The notes beneath the pieces are model-generated. The model was not told the DNA's origin. It was given only the letters and a program-made list of their open reading frames with translations, and did not search any database. From positions 1 to 64,000 of the forward strand of contig JAFXVX010000007.1 of NCBI GenBank assembly GCA_017534745.1: a DNA stretch of 64,000 nt, in the 5' to 3' direction. A program made the translations under genes and the position numbers. Position 1 is the stretch's first letter. Every line of letters begins with the position of its first letter. The stretch is from Bacteroidales bacterium. Lineage in GTDB: Bacteria > Bacteroidota > Bacteroidia > Bacteroidales > UBA932. Positions 26,064 through 33,802 of this stretch are shown here, one piece after another.

Positions 26064-27431
26064 ATGAAGACCAATTATTACAGGAAGAACGGACCTTCGG
26101 GCAAGCCGAAGATATTCGTCCTCGACACCAACGTCATTCTCCACGATCACGCCGCCATCCGCCATTTCAAGGACAACGACCTTGTCATTCCGCTCGCCGT
26201 CATCGAGGAACTGGACAAGTTCAAAAAGGGCAACGACACCCTGGCCTACAACGCCAGAGGCTTCATGCGGGAGATCAACAAACTGACCGACCGCCGTGAA
26301 TTCGGCCCAGAGGGCATCTCCCTCGGCGAGGGGCTCGGCACCATACGCATAGTGCCGAACCATCCATTCCCGGAGGCCCTCCGCGACCTTTTCGCCGATG
26401 ACATCCCGGACCACCGTATCCTCTCCACGGCGATGTGGATACGCGACACTTCTCCGGAGCGCTTCACGGCCCTCGTATCGATGGACATAAACCTCCGCCT
26501 CAAGGCGAAGGCCGCCGGGATGCCTGCGCAGGATTACCTGACCGACAAGGTCGAAGAGAACGTCATTGAAGACAGCCAGAGGGAGGTCGTCACCAAAGAC
26601 GACGTGGATTATTCCGTTATCCAGTCCCTGACCTATGGGCAGGACAATTCCGTTGATTGGAAGGAGGTGACGGACAGGGAGCCGAGGCCCAACACCCTGT
26701 TCCGGCTCAGGAGCGGCGACGAGACCGTCGGCGCCCGCTACGACGCCGGAAGGGGAGTGATAACCCTCGTCCGCACGAGGGAAGCCTACGGCATCAAACC
26801 ACGTAATGAGGAGCAGAAATTCGCCATCGACGCCTGCCTTAACCGCAGGATCCCGCTTGTCTCCCTGACAGGCGGCGCCGGCACGGGCAAGACCCTCATC
26901 GCCCTCGCTGCCGCCCTCGAGCAGGAGAAGGACTTCGACCAGATTATCCTTACCCGCCCGACCGTCGTCCTTGGCGGCCAGGACATAGGCTTCCTCCCCG
27001 GCGACCAGAAGAGCAAAATGTCACCCTACATCCAGCCTCTCATGGACAATCTGGACGTCATCCGCCGCTGCTTCCGCCCCGGCAGCAAGCAGGCGATGAA
27101 AATCGACGAGCTAATCCGCAGTGAAAAGCTCCTCATCTCCCCGCTCGCCTACATCCGCGGCCGCTCACTCGGAAGGGTATTCATGATAGTTGACGAGGCC
27201 CAGAACCTCACTCCCCACGAGGTCAAGACCATCATCACCCGCGCCGGCGAAGGGACCAAAATGGTCTTCACCGGTGACATCTTCCAGATCGACCAGCCCT
27301 ACCTCGACCAGTGGTCCAACGGCCTCAGCCACCTCGGTGAAAAAATGTCCGGCCAGCGCCTCTTCCAGCACGTCTTCCTCCGCAAGGGCGAACGGAGTGA
27401 ACTTTCCGACCTCGCCGCAACCCTTCTGTAA
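26064..27431 (+). CDS. PIN-PhoH ATPase (PhoH2-like)
   Basis: Predicted RNA helicase-RNase. The 455-residue protein has an N-terminal PIN nuclease domain (residues 15-150) with the acidic VLDTNVILHD at 19-28, Glu48-Glu49 and DIN near 141. A C-terminal PhoH ATPase follows, with Walker A GGAGTGKT at 270-277 and the Walker B IVDEAQN in the MIVDEAQNLTPHE stretch. PhoH2-type proteins are reported to unwind and cut RNA. It is longer than the E. coli PhoH, owing to the PIN domain. The neighbouring SDR gene starts 17 bp later. Confidence 0.9.
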   Translation: MKTNYYRKNGPSGKPKIFVLDTNVILHDHAAIRHFKDNDLVIPLAVIEELDKFKKGNDTLAYNARGFMREINKLTDRREFGPEGISLGEGLGTIRIVPNHPFPEALRDLFADDIPDHRILSTAMWIRDTSPERFTALVSMDINLRLKAKAAGMPAQDYLTDKVEENVIEDSQREVVTKDDVDYSVIQSLTYGQDNSVDWKEVTDREPRPNTLFRLRSGDETVGARYDAGRGVITLVRTREAYGIKPRNEEQKFAIDACLNRRIPLVSLTGGAGTGKTLIALAAALEQEKDFDQIILTRPTVVLGGQDIGFLPGDQKSKMSPYIQPLMDNLDVIRRCFRPGSKQAMKIDELIRSEKLLISPLAYIRGRSLGRVFMIVDEAQNLTPHEVKTIITRAGEGTKMVFTGDIFQIDQPYLDQWSNGLSHLGEKMSGQRLFQHVFLRKGERSELSDLAATLL

Positions 27432-27447
27432 TCCGGTCTCCCCCGAA

Positions 27448-28971
27448 GTGAAAACGATTTTTCTGACCGGCGCGACCGGAACGATGGGGCAGGCGGGGCT
27501 GAAGGAACTTCTTTCCCACAGCGCGGAATACGGATATCGTATCAGGGTGCTGGCCCTTCCGGGGCGGGCGGAGGACCGCCGCCTCCGGCCCTTCAGGGAC
27601 AAGGTCGATATCATCCGAGGCGACCTTCGCTGTTACGCCGACGTCCTGAAGGGCGTCGAAGGCAGCGACATAGTTCTCCATGTAGGCGGTATGGTAAGCC
27701 CTAAGGCAGACTATAAGCCCCGGACCACATGGGAGACCAATATCGGCGCGGCGCGGAACATCCGTGACGCCGTCCTTGCCCAGGGCGAACGCCAGCCGAG
27801 GGTCGTCTATATCGGCTCCGTGGCTCAGATGGGAGACCGTCGGGAACCCCTCCACTGGGGGCGGACCGGCGATCCTATATGCGTCTCCGCCTACGACCAT
27901 TACGGAGTCACAAAAGTAATCGCGGAGCGTATCCTCACCGACAGTCGTATCAAAAAATGGGTGAGCCTCCGCCAGAGCGGGATCCTCTATCCGGCAATCC
28001 TGAAGAATTACGACCCGATAATGTTCCACGTCCCCATCCGCGGAGTGCTGGAGTGGGCGACGGTGGAAGACAGCGGCCGCCTTCTCGAGAGGGTCTGCCG
28101 TCCGGACGTCCCGGAGGACTTCTGGAACCGTTTCTACAACATAGGCAGCGGGGCGGAATACCGGCTGAGCAACTATGAGTTTGAGTGTCTGCTGCTTGAT
28201 GCCATCGGGTGCCCTCCGCCGGAAAAGATTTTCCGGGCCAGGTGGTTCACGACGAGAAATTTCCACGGGATGTGGTATCTCGACGGCGACCGGCTGGAGG
28301 AGATTCTCCACTTCCGTGAAAATCTTCCGGTGAAGGAGTACTTTGCGAGGATGAGCCGAAGCCCGCAGCTTCCGTTTGTGCTGAAACTCTCCCGTATGAC
28401 CAGAGCGGCCCGGCTTTTCCCCCACGTCGTCTTCCTTGCGATGAGGCTGATGGCCGGATACCCGGTCCACGGCACGCAGACCTGGATACGCCGCGGCGAC
28501 AGGAAGAGGATAGCGGCATATTACGGCACGCTTGAGGCGTATAAAGCCATCCCGGAGTGGAAGGATTCCGATCTTTCGCACCCGTCCGAAGAGCCGGTGA
28601 TCCTGAGCCACGGCTATAACGAGAGCAAGCCGATGGAAGAATTTACGCTGGAGGATATGCGCGAAGCCGCCGCCTTCAGGGGAGGGAAGTGCGTCTCGGA
28701 GTCGATGGTCCGTGGCGACTGGGACACGCCTCTCAGGTGGGAATGCGCCGAAGGACACGTTTTCGAGGCTTCGCCCCGCCAGGTCCTCCTCGGCGGCCAC
28801 TGGTGCCCGGAGTGCTTCCCGTATCCGTATTCATGGGAAAAGGATGCGCGCCCTTGGAAAAATGACGCCGAGGCCCGCAGGAATCCGTTTTTCGCCCAGA
28901 TTTGGGCTCCTCTGCACTCCCCGGAGGAGGACAATGTCTACGACCCTCGGATATTCGACGGCTGGGAATAG
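27448..28971 (+). CDS. SDR/epimerase-like protein with C-terminal treble-clef zinc finger
   Basis: A 507-residue predicted NAD(P)-dependent protein. The Rossmann motif TGATGTMG lies near the start and YDHYGVTK near 150 is the SDR YxxxK active-site motif. The rest of the SDR resembles NAD-dependent epimerases. The C-terminus (about 410-470) reads CAEGHVFEASP then GGHWCPEC, a treble-clef/zinc-ribbon pattern seen in DUF723-like domains. I chose GTG at 27448-27450 because upstream sequence overlaps the PhoH coding region in another frame. No substrate can be proposed. It is convergent with nothing and precedes ppdK. Confidence 0.72.
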   Translation: MKTIFLTGATGTMGQAGLKELLSHSAEYGYRIRVLALPGRAEDRRLRPFRDKVDIIRGDLRCYADVLKGVEGSDIVLHVGGMVSPKADYKPRTTWETNIGAARNIRDAVLAQGERQPRVVYIGSVAQMGDRREPLHWGRTGDPICVSAYDHYGVTKVIAERILTDSRIKKWVSLRQSGILYPAILKNYDPIMFHVPIRGVLEWATVEDSGRLLERVCRPDVPEDFWNRFYNIGSGAEYRLSNYEFECLLLDAIGCPPPEKIFRARWFTTRNFHGMWYLDGDRLEEILHFRENLPVKEYFARMSRSPQLPFVLKLSRMTRAARLFPHVVFLAMRLMAGYPVHGTQTWIRRGDRKRIAAYYGTLEAYKAIPEWKDSDLSHPSEEPVILSHGYNESKPMEEFTLEDMREAAAFRGGKCVSESMVRGDWDTPLRWECAEGHVFEASPRQVLLGGHWCPECFPYPYSWEKDARPWKNDAEARRNPFFAQIWAPLHSPEEDNVYDPRIFDGWE

Positions 28972-28978
28972 CTACAGA

Positions 28979-29010
28979 TTTGAAAATCTGCGGAAAAATT
29001 GTTAACTTCG
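28979..29010 (+). promoter_or_regulatory. Promoter of ppdK
   Basis: TTTG (28979-28982), 20 bp, then TAACTTCG (29003-29010), one mismatch from the consensus. The TTTG falls within a short palindrome CAGATTT/AAATCTG (28975-28990) after the preceding gene. The ppdK ATG is at 29059, leaving a short leader. Confidence 0.55.
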
Positions 29011-29058
29011 CACGCCTTTTTTGAGGTACTGTACGGAAATATTTAATTCTTAAAATAT

Positions 29059-31779
29059 ATGGAAAACAAGAAAAGAGTCTATCGTTTCGGCGGCAAGACC
29101 GCTGAAGGCAATGGTAAAATGAGGGAACTTCTCGGCGGCAAGGGCGCTAACCTTGCGGAGATGAGCCTTCTCGGGATGCCCGTTCCCGCCGGTTTCACCA
29201 TCACGACCGAGTGCTGCACCGAGTACTACGCCCTTGGCGGCGGGTACACCCAGCAGCTCAAGGACGACGTCGCCGCGGCCCTCAAGGCCACGGAGGCCAT
29301 CATGGGCAAGAAATTCGGCGACAGCAAGGATCCTCTCCTTGTGAGCTGCCGCTCCGGTGCGCGTTCCTCCATGCCCGGCATGATGGACACCATCCTCAAC
29401 ATCGGTCTCTGCTCGGCGACCATCCCCGGCATGATCGAGAAGACCGGAAACCCCCGCTTCGTCTATGACGCCTACCGCCGTCTCATCATGATGTACTCCG
29501 ACGTCGTCATGGAGAAGGCCGAAGGCATTGAGCCCGAGGACGGCCAGGGTATCCGCCAGCAGCTCGACCGCATGATGCAGGATGTCAAGGACAAGAAGGG
29601 ATACAAGAGCGACACCGAACTGACCGCCGAAGAGCTCCGCGACCTCGCGGAGGCCTTCAAGGTCCGCATCAAGGAAGTCCTCGGAGTAGAGTTCCCGGAC
29701 AGCGCCGAGGCCCAGCTCTGGGGCTCCATCGGCGGCGTCTTCAAGTCATGGAACGGCAAGAGGGCCATCCGCTACCGTCAGATCGAGCACATTCCGGACG
29801 ACTGGGGCACGGCCGTCAACGTCCAGTCCATGGTCTTCGGAAACATGGGCGAGACCTCCGCGACCGGCGTCGCCTTCTCCCGCAACCCTGCCAATGGTGA
29901 CAACAAATTCTACGGCGAGTGGCTCATCAACGCCCAGGGCGAGGACGTGGTCGCCGGTATCCGTACCCCGAACCCCCTCAACGAGGCCACCAAGAGCGAG
30001 AAGAACAAGAACCTCGCTTCCCTTGAAACCGCCATGCCCGAGGTTTACAAGGAACTCGACGACATCCGCCGTCACCTTGAGGACCACTTCCACGACATGC
30101 AGGACATCGAGTTCACAATCCAGGAGGGCCACCTCTGGATGCTCCAGTGCCGTATCGGCAAGCGCACCGGCCTCGCCGCCCTCCAGATGGCATGCGACAT
30201 GCTCGACGAGGGCATGATCGACGAGAAGACCGCGATCTGCCGCGTCTCTCCTTCCCAGCTTGACGAAGTCCTCCACCCGATCCTCGACCCGGCTTCCGAG
30301 AAGAAAGCTTCGGCCGTGGCCCAGGGCCTTCCCGCTTCCCCGGGCGGTGCCGTCGGCCAGATCGTCCTGACCAGCGAGGGCGCCATCGCCTGCCGTAACG
30401 CCGGCAAGCCCTGCATCCTTGTCCGTGAAGAGACCTCTCCCGAGGACATCGACGGTATGCACGCTTCGGTCGGTATCCTGACCGAGCGCGGAGGCATGAC
30501 CTCCCACGCGGCGCTCGTCGCCCGCGGCTGGGGCAAGTGCTGCATCGTCGGCTGCGACTCCCTCAAGATCAACTTCAAGGAGGGCACAGTCCGTTTCGCC
30601 GGCTGCGACAAGGTCTTCAAGGAGGGCGATGTCATCAGCCTCAACGGCGCCAAGGGTCTCGTCTATGACAGCGCCATCGACATGATGGACGCTTCCGAGA
30701 ACCCTCTCTTCACCAAGTTCATGGCACTCTGCGACAAATACCGCAAGCTTGGCGTCCGCACCAACGCCGACACCCCTGAGGACGCGGCCCGCGCCCTCAA
30801 GTTCGGCGCCGAGGGCATCGGACTCTTCCGTATCGAGCACATGTTCTACGGCAAGAACTCCGAGACCCCGCTCTCCAAGCTCCGCAAGATGATCCTCTGC
30901 GACACTGACGAGGAGCGCAAAGCCGCTCTCGCCGAGCTCGAGCCTTACATGAAGGCCGCTGTCAAGGAGACCCTCCGCGTCATGGACGGCAAGCCGGTCG
31001 TCTTCCGTCTCCTCGACCCGCCACTCCACGAGTTCGTCCCGAAGAGCGAGGACAAGAAGCTGGAAATCGCAAAGGATCTCGGCGTCTCCGTCAGCGAGAT
31101 CGAGAAGAGGGGCGAGTCCCTCCACGAGGTCAACCCGATGATGGGTCACCGCGGCGTCCGTCTCCACGTGAGCTTCCCGCTCATCGCCGAGACCCAGTAC
31201 CGTGCCATCTTCACCGCGACCGCAGAGCTTCAGAAAGAAGGTCTTCACCCTCACCCGGAGATCATGATCCCCGTCACGATTTCCGCACGCGAGCTCAGCT
31301 TCCAGAAGTCCATCTGCGAGAAGATCAAGGCAGAGGTCGAGGGCAACACCCGTGAGTTCATCCACTACCAGTTCGGTACCATGATCGAGATCCCTCGCGC
31401 CGCCCTGACCGCCGACCGTATGGCCCGTGCCGCCGAGTTCTTCTCCTTCGGTACCAACGACCTTACCCAGATGACCTTCGGCTTCAGCCGTGACGACATC
31501 GGCACCTTCATGGGCGACTATCTCGGCAACAAGATCCTCGACGCCGACCCGTTCCAGACGATCGACACCAAGGCCGTCGGCCAGCTCGTGAAGATCGGTG
31601 TCGAAGGCGGCCGCCGCACCCGCAAGGGCCTCACCTGCGGCATCTGCGGTGAGCACGGCGGAGATCCCGCATCCATCAAGTTCTTCAACTCGATCGGCAT
31701 CGACTACGTCTCCTGCTCGCCGTTCCGCGTCCCCATCGCCCGCCTCGCTTCCGCCCAGGCCGCCATCGCCGCGGAGTAG
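29059..31779 (+). CDS. ppdK: Pyruvate, phosphate dikinase
   Basis: Reversible conversion of pyruvate, ATP and phosphate to PEP, AMP and pyrophosphate in central carbon metabolism, typical of anaerobic Bacteroidales. The 906 residues fit PPDK. The N-terminal ATP-grasp begins GGKGANLAEM, the phosphohistidine loop GGMTSHAA has its His at about residue 483, and the C-terminal PEP-binding barrel ends with the catalytic-Cys region GLTCGICGEHGGDP. The normal His and Cys are present, so it is probably the working dikinase. A strong palindromic terminator follows at 31819-31854. Confidence 0.97.
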   Translation: MENKKRVYRFGGKTAEGNGKMRELLGGKGANLAEMSLLGMPVPAGFTITTECCTEYYALGGGYTQQLKDDVAAALKATEAIMGKKFGDSKDPLLVSCRSGARSSMPGMMDTILNIGLCSATIPGMIEKTGNPRFVYDAYRRLIMMYSDVVMEKAEGIEPEDGQGIRQQLDRMMQDVKDKKGYKSDTELTAEELRDLAEAFKVRIKEVLGVEFPDSAEAQLWGSIGGVFKSWNGKRAIRYRQIEHIPDDWGTAVNVQSMVFGNMGETSATGVAFSRNPANGDNKFYGEWLINAQGEDVVAGIRTPNPLNEATKSEKNKNLASLETAMPEVYKELDDIRRHLEDHFHDMQDIEFTIQEGHLWMLQCRIGKRTGLAALQMACDMLDEGMIDEKTAICRVSPSQLDEVLHPILDPASEKKASAVAQGLPASPGGAVGQIVLTSEGAIACRNAGKPCILVREETSPEDIDGMHASVGILTERGGMTSHAALVARGWGKCCIVGCDSLKINFKEGTVRFAGCDKVFKEGDVISLNGAKGLVYDSAIDMMDASENPLFTKFMALCDKYRKLGVRTNADTPEDAARALKFGAEGIGLFRIEHMFYGKNSETPLSKLRKMILCDTDEERKAALAELEPYMKAAVKETLRVMDGKPVVFRLLDPPLHEFVPKSEDKKLEIAKDLGVSVSEIEKRGESLHEVNPMMGHRGVRLHVSFPLIAETQYRAIFTATAELQKEGLHPHPEIMIPVTISARELSFQKSICEKIKAEVEGNTREFIHYQFGTMIEIPRAALTADRMARAAEFFSFGTNDLTQMTFGFSRDDIGTFMGDYLGNKILDADPFQTIDTKAVGQLVKIGVEGGRRTRKGLTCGICGEHGGDPASIKFFNSIGIDYVSCSPFRVPIARLASAQAAIAAE

Positions 31780-31818
31780 GGCTGTGGCGCCTAAGGCGCT
31801 GAACTTAAGCTTTTTATG

Positions 31819-31854
31819 CAAAACCCTATGTGCGAATTCGCACATAGGGTTTTG
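31819..31854. terminator. Perfect 36-nt palindromic terminator after ppdK
   Basis: The two 18-nt arms are exact reverse complements (centre GAATTC at 31834-31839). The A4 run on the left and T4 on the right, then TTTAAA, fit an intrinsic terminator for either direction, though all nearby transcription is rightward. Confidence 0.75.
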
Positions 31855-31891
31855 TTTAAATGCTTGTTCCATAGTTATTTAGCCGCCACGC

Positions 31892-31922
31892 TTTCCACTT
31901 TAAAAAAAATTCACTACATTTG
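31892..31922 (+). promoter_or_regulatory. Promoter of the tRNA-Val-efp unit
   Basis: TTTC (31892-31895), 19 bp, then TACATTTG (31915-31922). It fits the consensus with one -33 mismatch. The tRNA starts at 32041, so a long leader of roughly 110 nt is implied. Confidence 0.55.
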
Positions 31923-31965
31923 CAGTCCATTATTTTAGAAGCACAAAGTGCGACAGTAAGTCCCT

Positions 31966-32047
31966 CCCCTTTGGGAAAGGGATTTAAGGAAAGGGGTAAA
32001 AAACCATCTTCCGATCTGTAGCACGCCGTGCTACAGAATCGGAAGAT
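31966..32047 (+). other. Structured leader before tRNA-Val
   Basis: CCCCTTT at 31966-31972 can pair with AAAGGG at 31976-31981 or with AAAGGGG at 31990-31996, two alternative hairpins. A long hairpin follows: 32006-32024 pairs with 32028-32047 except for one bulged A at 32037. Its right arm includes the first seven bases of the tRNA (GGAAGAT). ATCTTCC at 32006-32012 duplicates the tRNA's own 3' acceptor strand. A role in transcript processing or attenuation is inferred. Confidence 0.45.
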
Positions 32048-32118
32048 TAGCTCAGTCGGTTCAGAGCACCTGCCTTACAAGCAGGGGGTCGACGGTTCGA
32101 ATCCGCCATCTTCCACCA
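32041..32118 (+). tRNA. tRNA-Val (TAC)
   Basis: A cloverleaf folds with acceptor GGAAGAT/ATCTTCC, D arm GCTC/GAGC, anticodon stem CCTGC/GCAGG with loop CTTACAA (anticodon TAC, decoding GUA and GUG/GUU by wobble), and T arm with GGTTCGAATCC. The 3' CCA is encoded. It is 19 bp upstream of efp with no promoter between, so they are probably co-transcribed. Confidence 0.95.
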
Positions 32119-32137
32119 ACAAAAACCAATAAGTTTT

Positions 32138-32704
32138 ATGGCAACAACAGCTGACTTCAAAAACGGACTTTATCTTAATTTCAACGGCAAGCCGTGCTCG
32201 ATCGTATGGTTCCAGCATGTCAAGCCGGGCAAAGGTCCCGCTTTCGTAAAAGCAAAGCTCCGCAATCTTGAGAACGGCCGCATCCTGGAGAACACCTTCA
32301 CCGCCGGCGTCAAGATTGATACCATCACCGTCGAGCGCCGTCCGTACCAGTTCCTCTATGGAGATGAGGACGGATTCAACTTCATGCACGAGGAGACCTA
32401 CGAGCAGATTCACCTGCCCCACGACGTGGTCGAAAACTCCGACCTCATGAAGCCCGGCCAGCACGTCGAAATGATGTTCGTGACCGAGCCCGAGGAAAGG
32501 TGCCTCACCTGCGAGCTCCCGACCTACGTGACCCTCGAAGTCACCTACAGCGAGCCCGCCGTCAAGGGCAACACCGCTTCGACCAGCGCCCTCAAGGAGG
32601 TCGAGCTCGAGACCGGTGCCAAGATCATGGTCCCTCTCTTCATCAACACAGGCGACGTCATCACCGTCAACACGACGGACCGCACCTACGGCCAGAGGGT
32701 CTAG
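32138..32704 (+). CDS. efp: Elongation factor P
   Basis: Promotes peptide bond formation at polyproline stretches on the ribosome. The 188-residue length is standard. The N-terminal KOW-like domain has the loop KPGKGPAF with Lys32 as the candidate modified residue, and the later OB domains include ERRPYQFLYGDEDG and the C-terminal YSEPAVKGNTAS block. No EpmA/YmfI-type modification gene is visible in the window. Expressed with the preceding tRNA-Val, probably from its promoter, and ended by the terminator at 32728-32763. Confidence 0.97.
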   Translation: MATTADFKNGLYLNFNGKPCSIVWFQHVKPGKGPAFVKAKLRNLENGRILENTFTAGVKIDTITVERRPYQFLYGDEDGFNFMHEETYEQIHLPHDVVENSDLMKPGQHVEMMFVTEPEERCLTCELPTYVTLEVTYSEPAVKGNTASTSALKEVELETGAKIMVPLFINTGDVITVNTTDRTYGQRV

Positions 32705-32727
32705 GACCTTCGGGAGAAGAGCAAAAG

Positions 32728-32763
32728 AAAACCGCAGGGCTCGGAAGAGTTGCCTGCGGTTTT
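32728..32763 (+). terminator. Intrinsic terminator of efp
   Basis: AAAACCGCAGG (32728-32738) pairs with CCTGCGGTTTT (32753-32763) across a 14-nt loop, and a T run continues. It lies 24 bp after the efp stop. Confidence 0.8.
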
Positions 32764-32829
32764 TGTACCCATTATTAACCTTAACTAACCGGAATGACAT
32801 TGAGCAAGAGCCGTGCCAAAACGGACGGT

Positions 32830-33240
32830 TCAGAGGTTTTGCCGTTCGATTTTCAGCTGCTGTATCTGGTAGGACCCGTTTTTAATCCCCACGAAAATAG
32901 TCACTAAAAATACTTCTCCTCCGGCGTTGAGGTTTCCGAGGGTGTATTTGGTGTTTCCGCTGGAGGCTTTGTGGGTGATTTCGAAAGAACGGGGGGAGTA
33001 GGTCTCGAAGAAGGATTTGAGTATCTGGCGGGCCTGGTTCTTCGATGAGTCGTTGGAGGAGGAGATGACCGTGATCTCCAGATTGTCCGCGAACCAGGCT
33101 GAGAGCTTGACCGCGTCTCCCTGGGAAATGTATTTTGCTATCGGTACGAACACGTCGTAACCGCTGTCCTGGGCTTTAGACGGCCCTGCCGCGGCGAGGA
33201 CGGCCGCGAGGGCGATGACTATTGCAGCTTTAATTTTCAT
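32830..33240 (-). CDS. DUF4783 secreted protein
   Basis: A 136-residue exported protein. Residues 1-23 (MKIKAAIVIALAAVLAAAG then PSKAQ) form a signal peptide. The mature part matches DUF4783, an NTF2-like fold common in Bacteroidota: DVFVPIAKYISQGDAVKLSAWF (partial) and the C-terminal KNGSYQIQQLKIE. Function is not established; the fold would suggest small-ligand or protein binding. It is convergent with efp and divergent from rlmH. No consensus promoter was seen in the 88-bp gap on this strand. Confidence 0.8.
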   Translation of the reverse strand: MKIKAAIVIALAAVLAAAGPSKAQDSGYDVFVPIAKYISQGDAVKLSAWFADNLEITVISSSNDSSKNQARQILKSFFETYSPRSFEITHKASSGNTKYTLGNLNAGGEVFLVTIFVGIKNGSYQIQQLKIERQNL

Positions 33241-33288
33241 CTTTTATCCTTGCGGCCCTCCCAACCCGGAGGGGCCGCGGGCGCATTT

Positions 33289-33320
33289 CTTGCAAAATCC
33301 GAGCCATCGGATTATATTTG
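33289..33320 (+). promoter_or_regulatory. Promoter of rlmH
   Basis: CTTG (33289-33292), 20 bp, then TATATTTG (33313-33320). The rlmH ATG is 9 bp downstream, so the mRNA would be nearly leaderless. Confidence 0.55.
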
Positions 33321-33328
33321 TATCCGTT

Positions 33329-33802
33329 ATGAACATCACTCTCCTCACGGTCGGGAAGACGGACGTTCCCTGGGTCGCTGAAGGCATGGAGGTCTATGCC
33401 TCCCGCCTTAAGCACTATGCCCCGTTCGCCGTGAAGGAGCTCCCTCATCTAAAGGGAGTCTCCTCCCTCTCGCCCGCCGAGGTCAAATCCCGTGAGAGTG
33501 AGCTCATACTCAAAGCCCTCAGACCGTCGGACCAGGTCATCATTCTCGACGAGAAGGGACGTTCCTTCCGTTCGGTAGAGTTTGCATCTTTCCTTGAAGG
33601 GAAGATGGCCCGCTCCTCCTCCGACCTTGTCTTTGTCGTCGGCGGAGCTTTCGGCTTTTCCGACGCGGTCCGCTCGCGGGCGGACGGGATGATATCCCTT
33701 TCGCCCATGACCTTCTCCCACCAGATGGTCCGTGTGATTTTCCTCGAGCAGCTTTACCGCGCTTTTACAATCCTCGGCGGCCACCCTTACCACAATGAAT
33801 AA
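33329..33802 (+). CDS. rlmH: 23S rRNA (pseudouridine-1915-N3) methyltransferase RlmH
   Basis: SPOUT-fold SAM-dependent enzyme that methylates pseudouridine 1915 in helix 69 of 23S rRNA. I chose the ATG at 33329-33331, which gives the normal length of 157 residues; earlier in-frame sequence lies in the intergenic region. Visible motifs are DEKGRSFRS, the SAM loop FVVGGAFGFSDAVR and the C-terminal knot LSPMTFSHQMVR ending in the family signature GHPYHNE. It overlaps the start of the histidine kinase by 8 bp. Confidence 0.95.
   Translation: MNITLLTVGKTDVPWVAEGMEVYASRLKHYAPFAVKELPHLKGVSSLSPAEVKSRESELILKALRPSDQVIILDEKGRSFRSVEFASFLEGKMARSSSDLVFVVGGAFGFSDAVRSRADGMISLSPMTFSHQMVRVIFLEQLYRAFTILGGHPYHNE

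Noticed and set aside
29746..31872. Minus-strand 708-residue frame opposite ppdK
   Set aside because: Antisense shadow of a well-conserved PPDK gene, with no recognisable motif.
32007..32017. TCTTCCGATCT resembles the end of a common sequencing adapter
   Set aside because: Only 11 nt match, the sequence is part of a natural inverted repeat with the tRNA start, and no further adapter follows.
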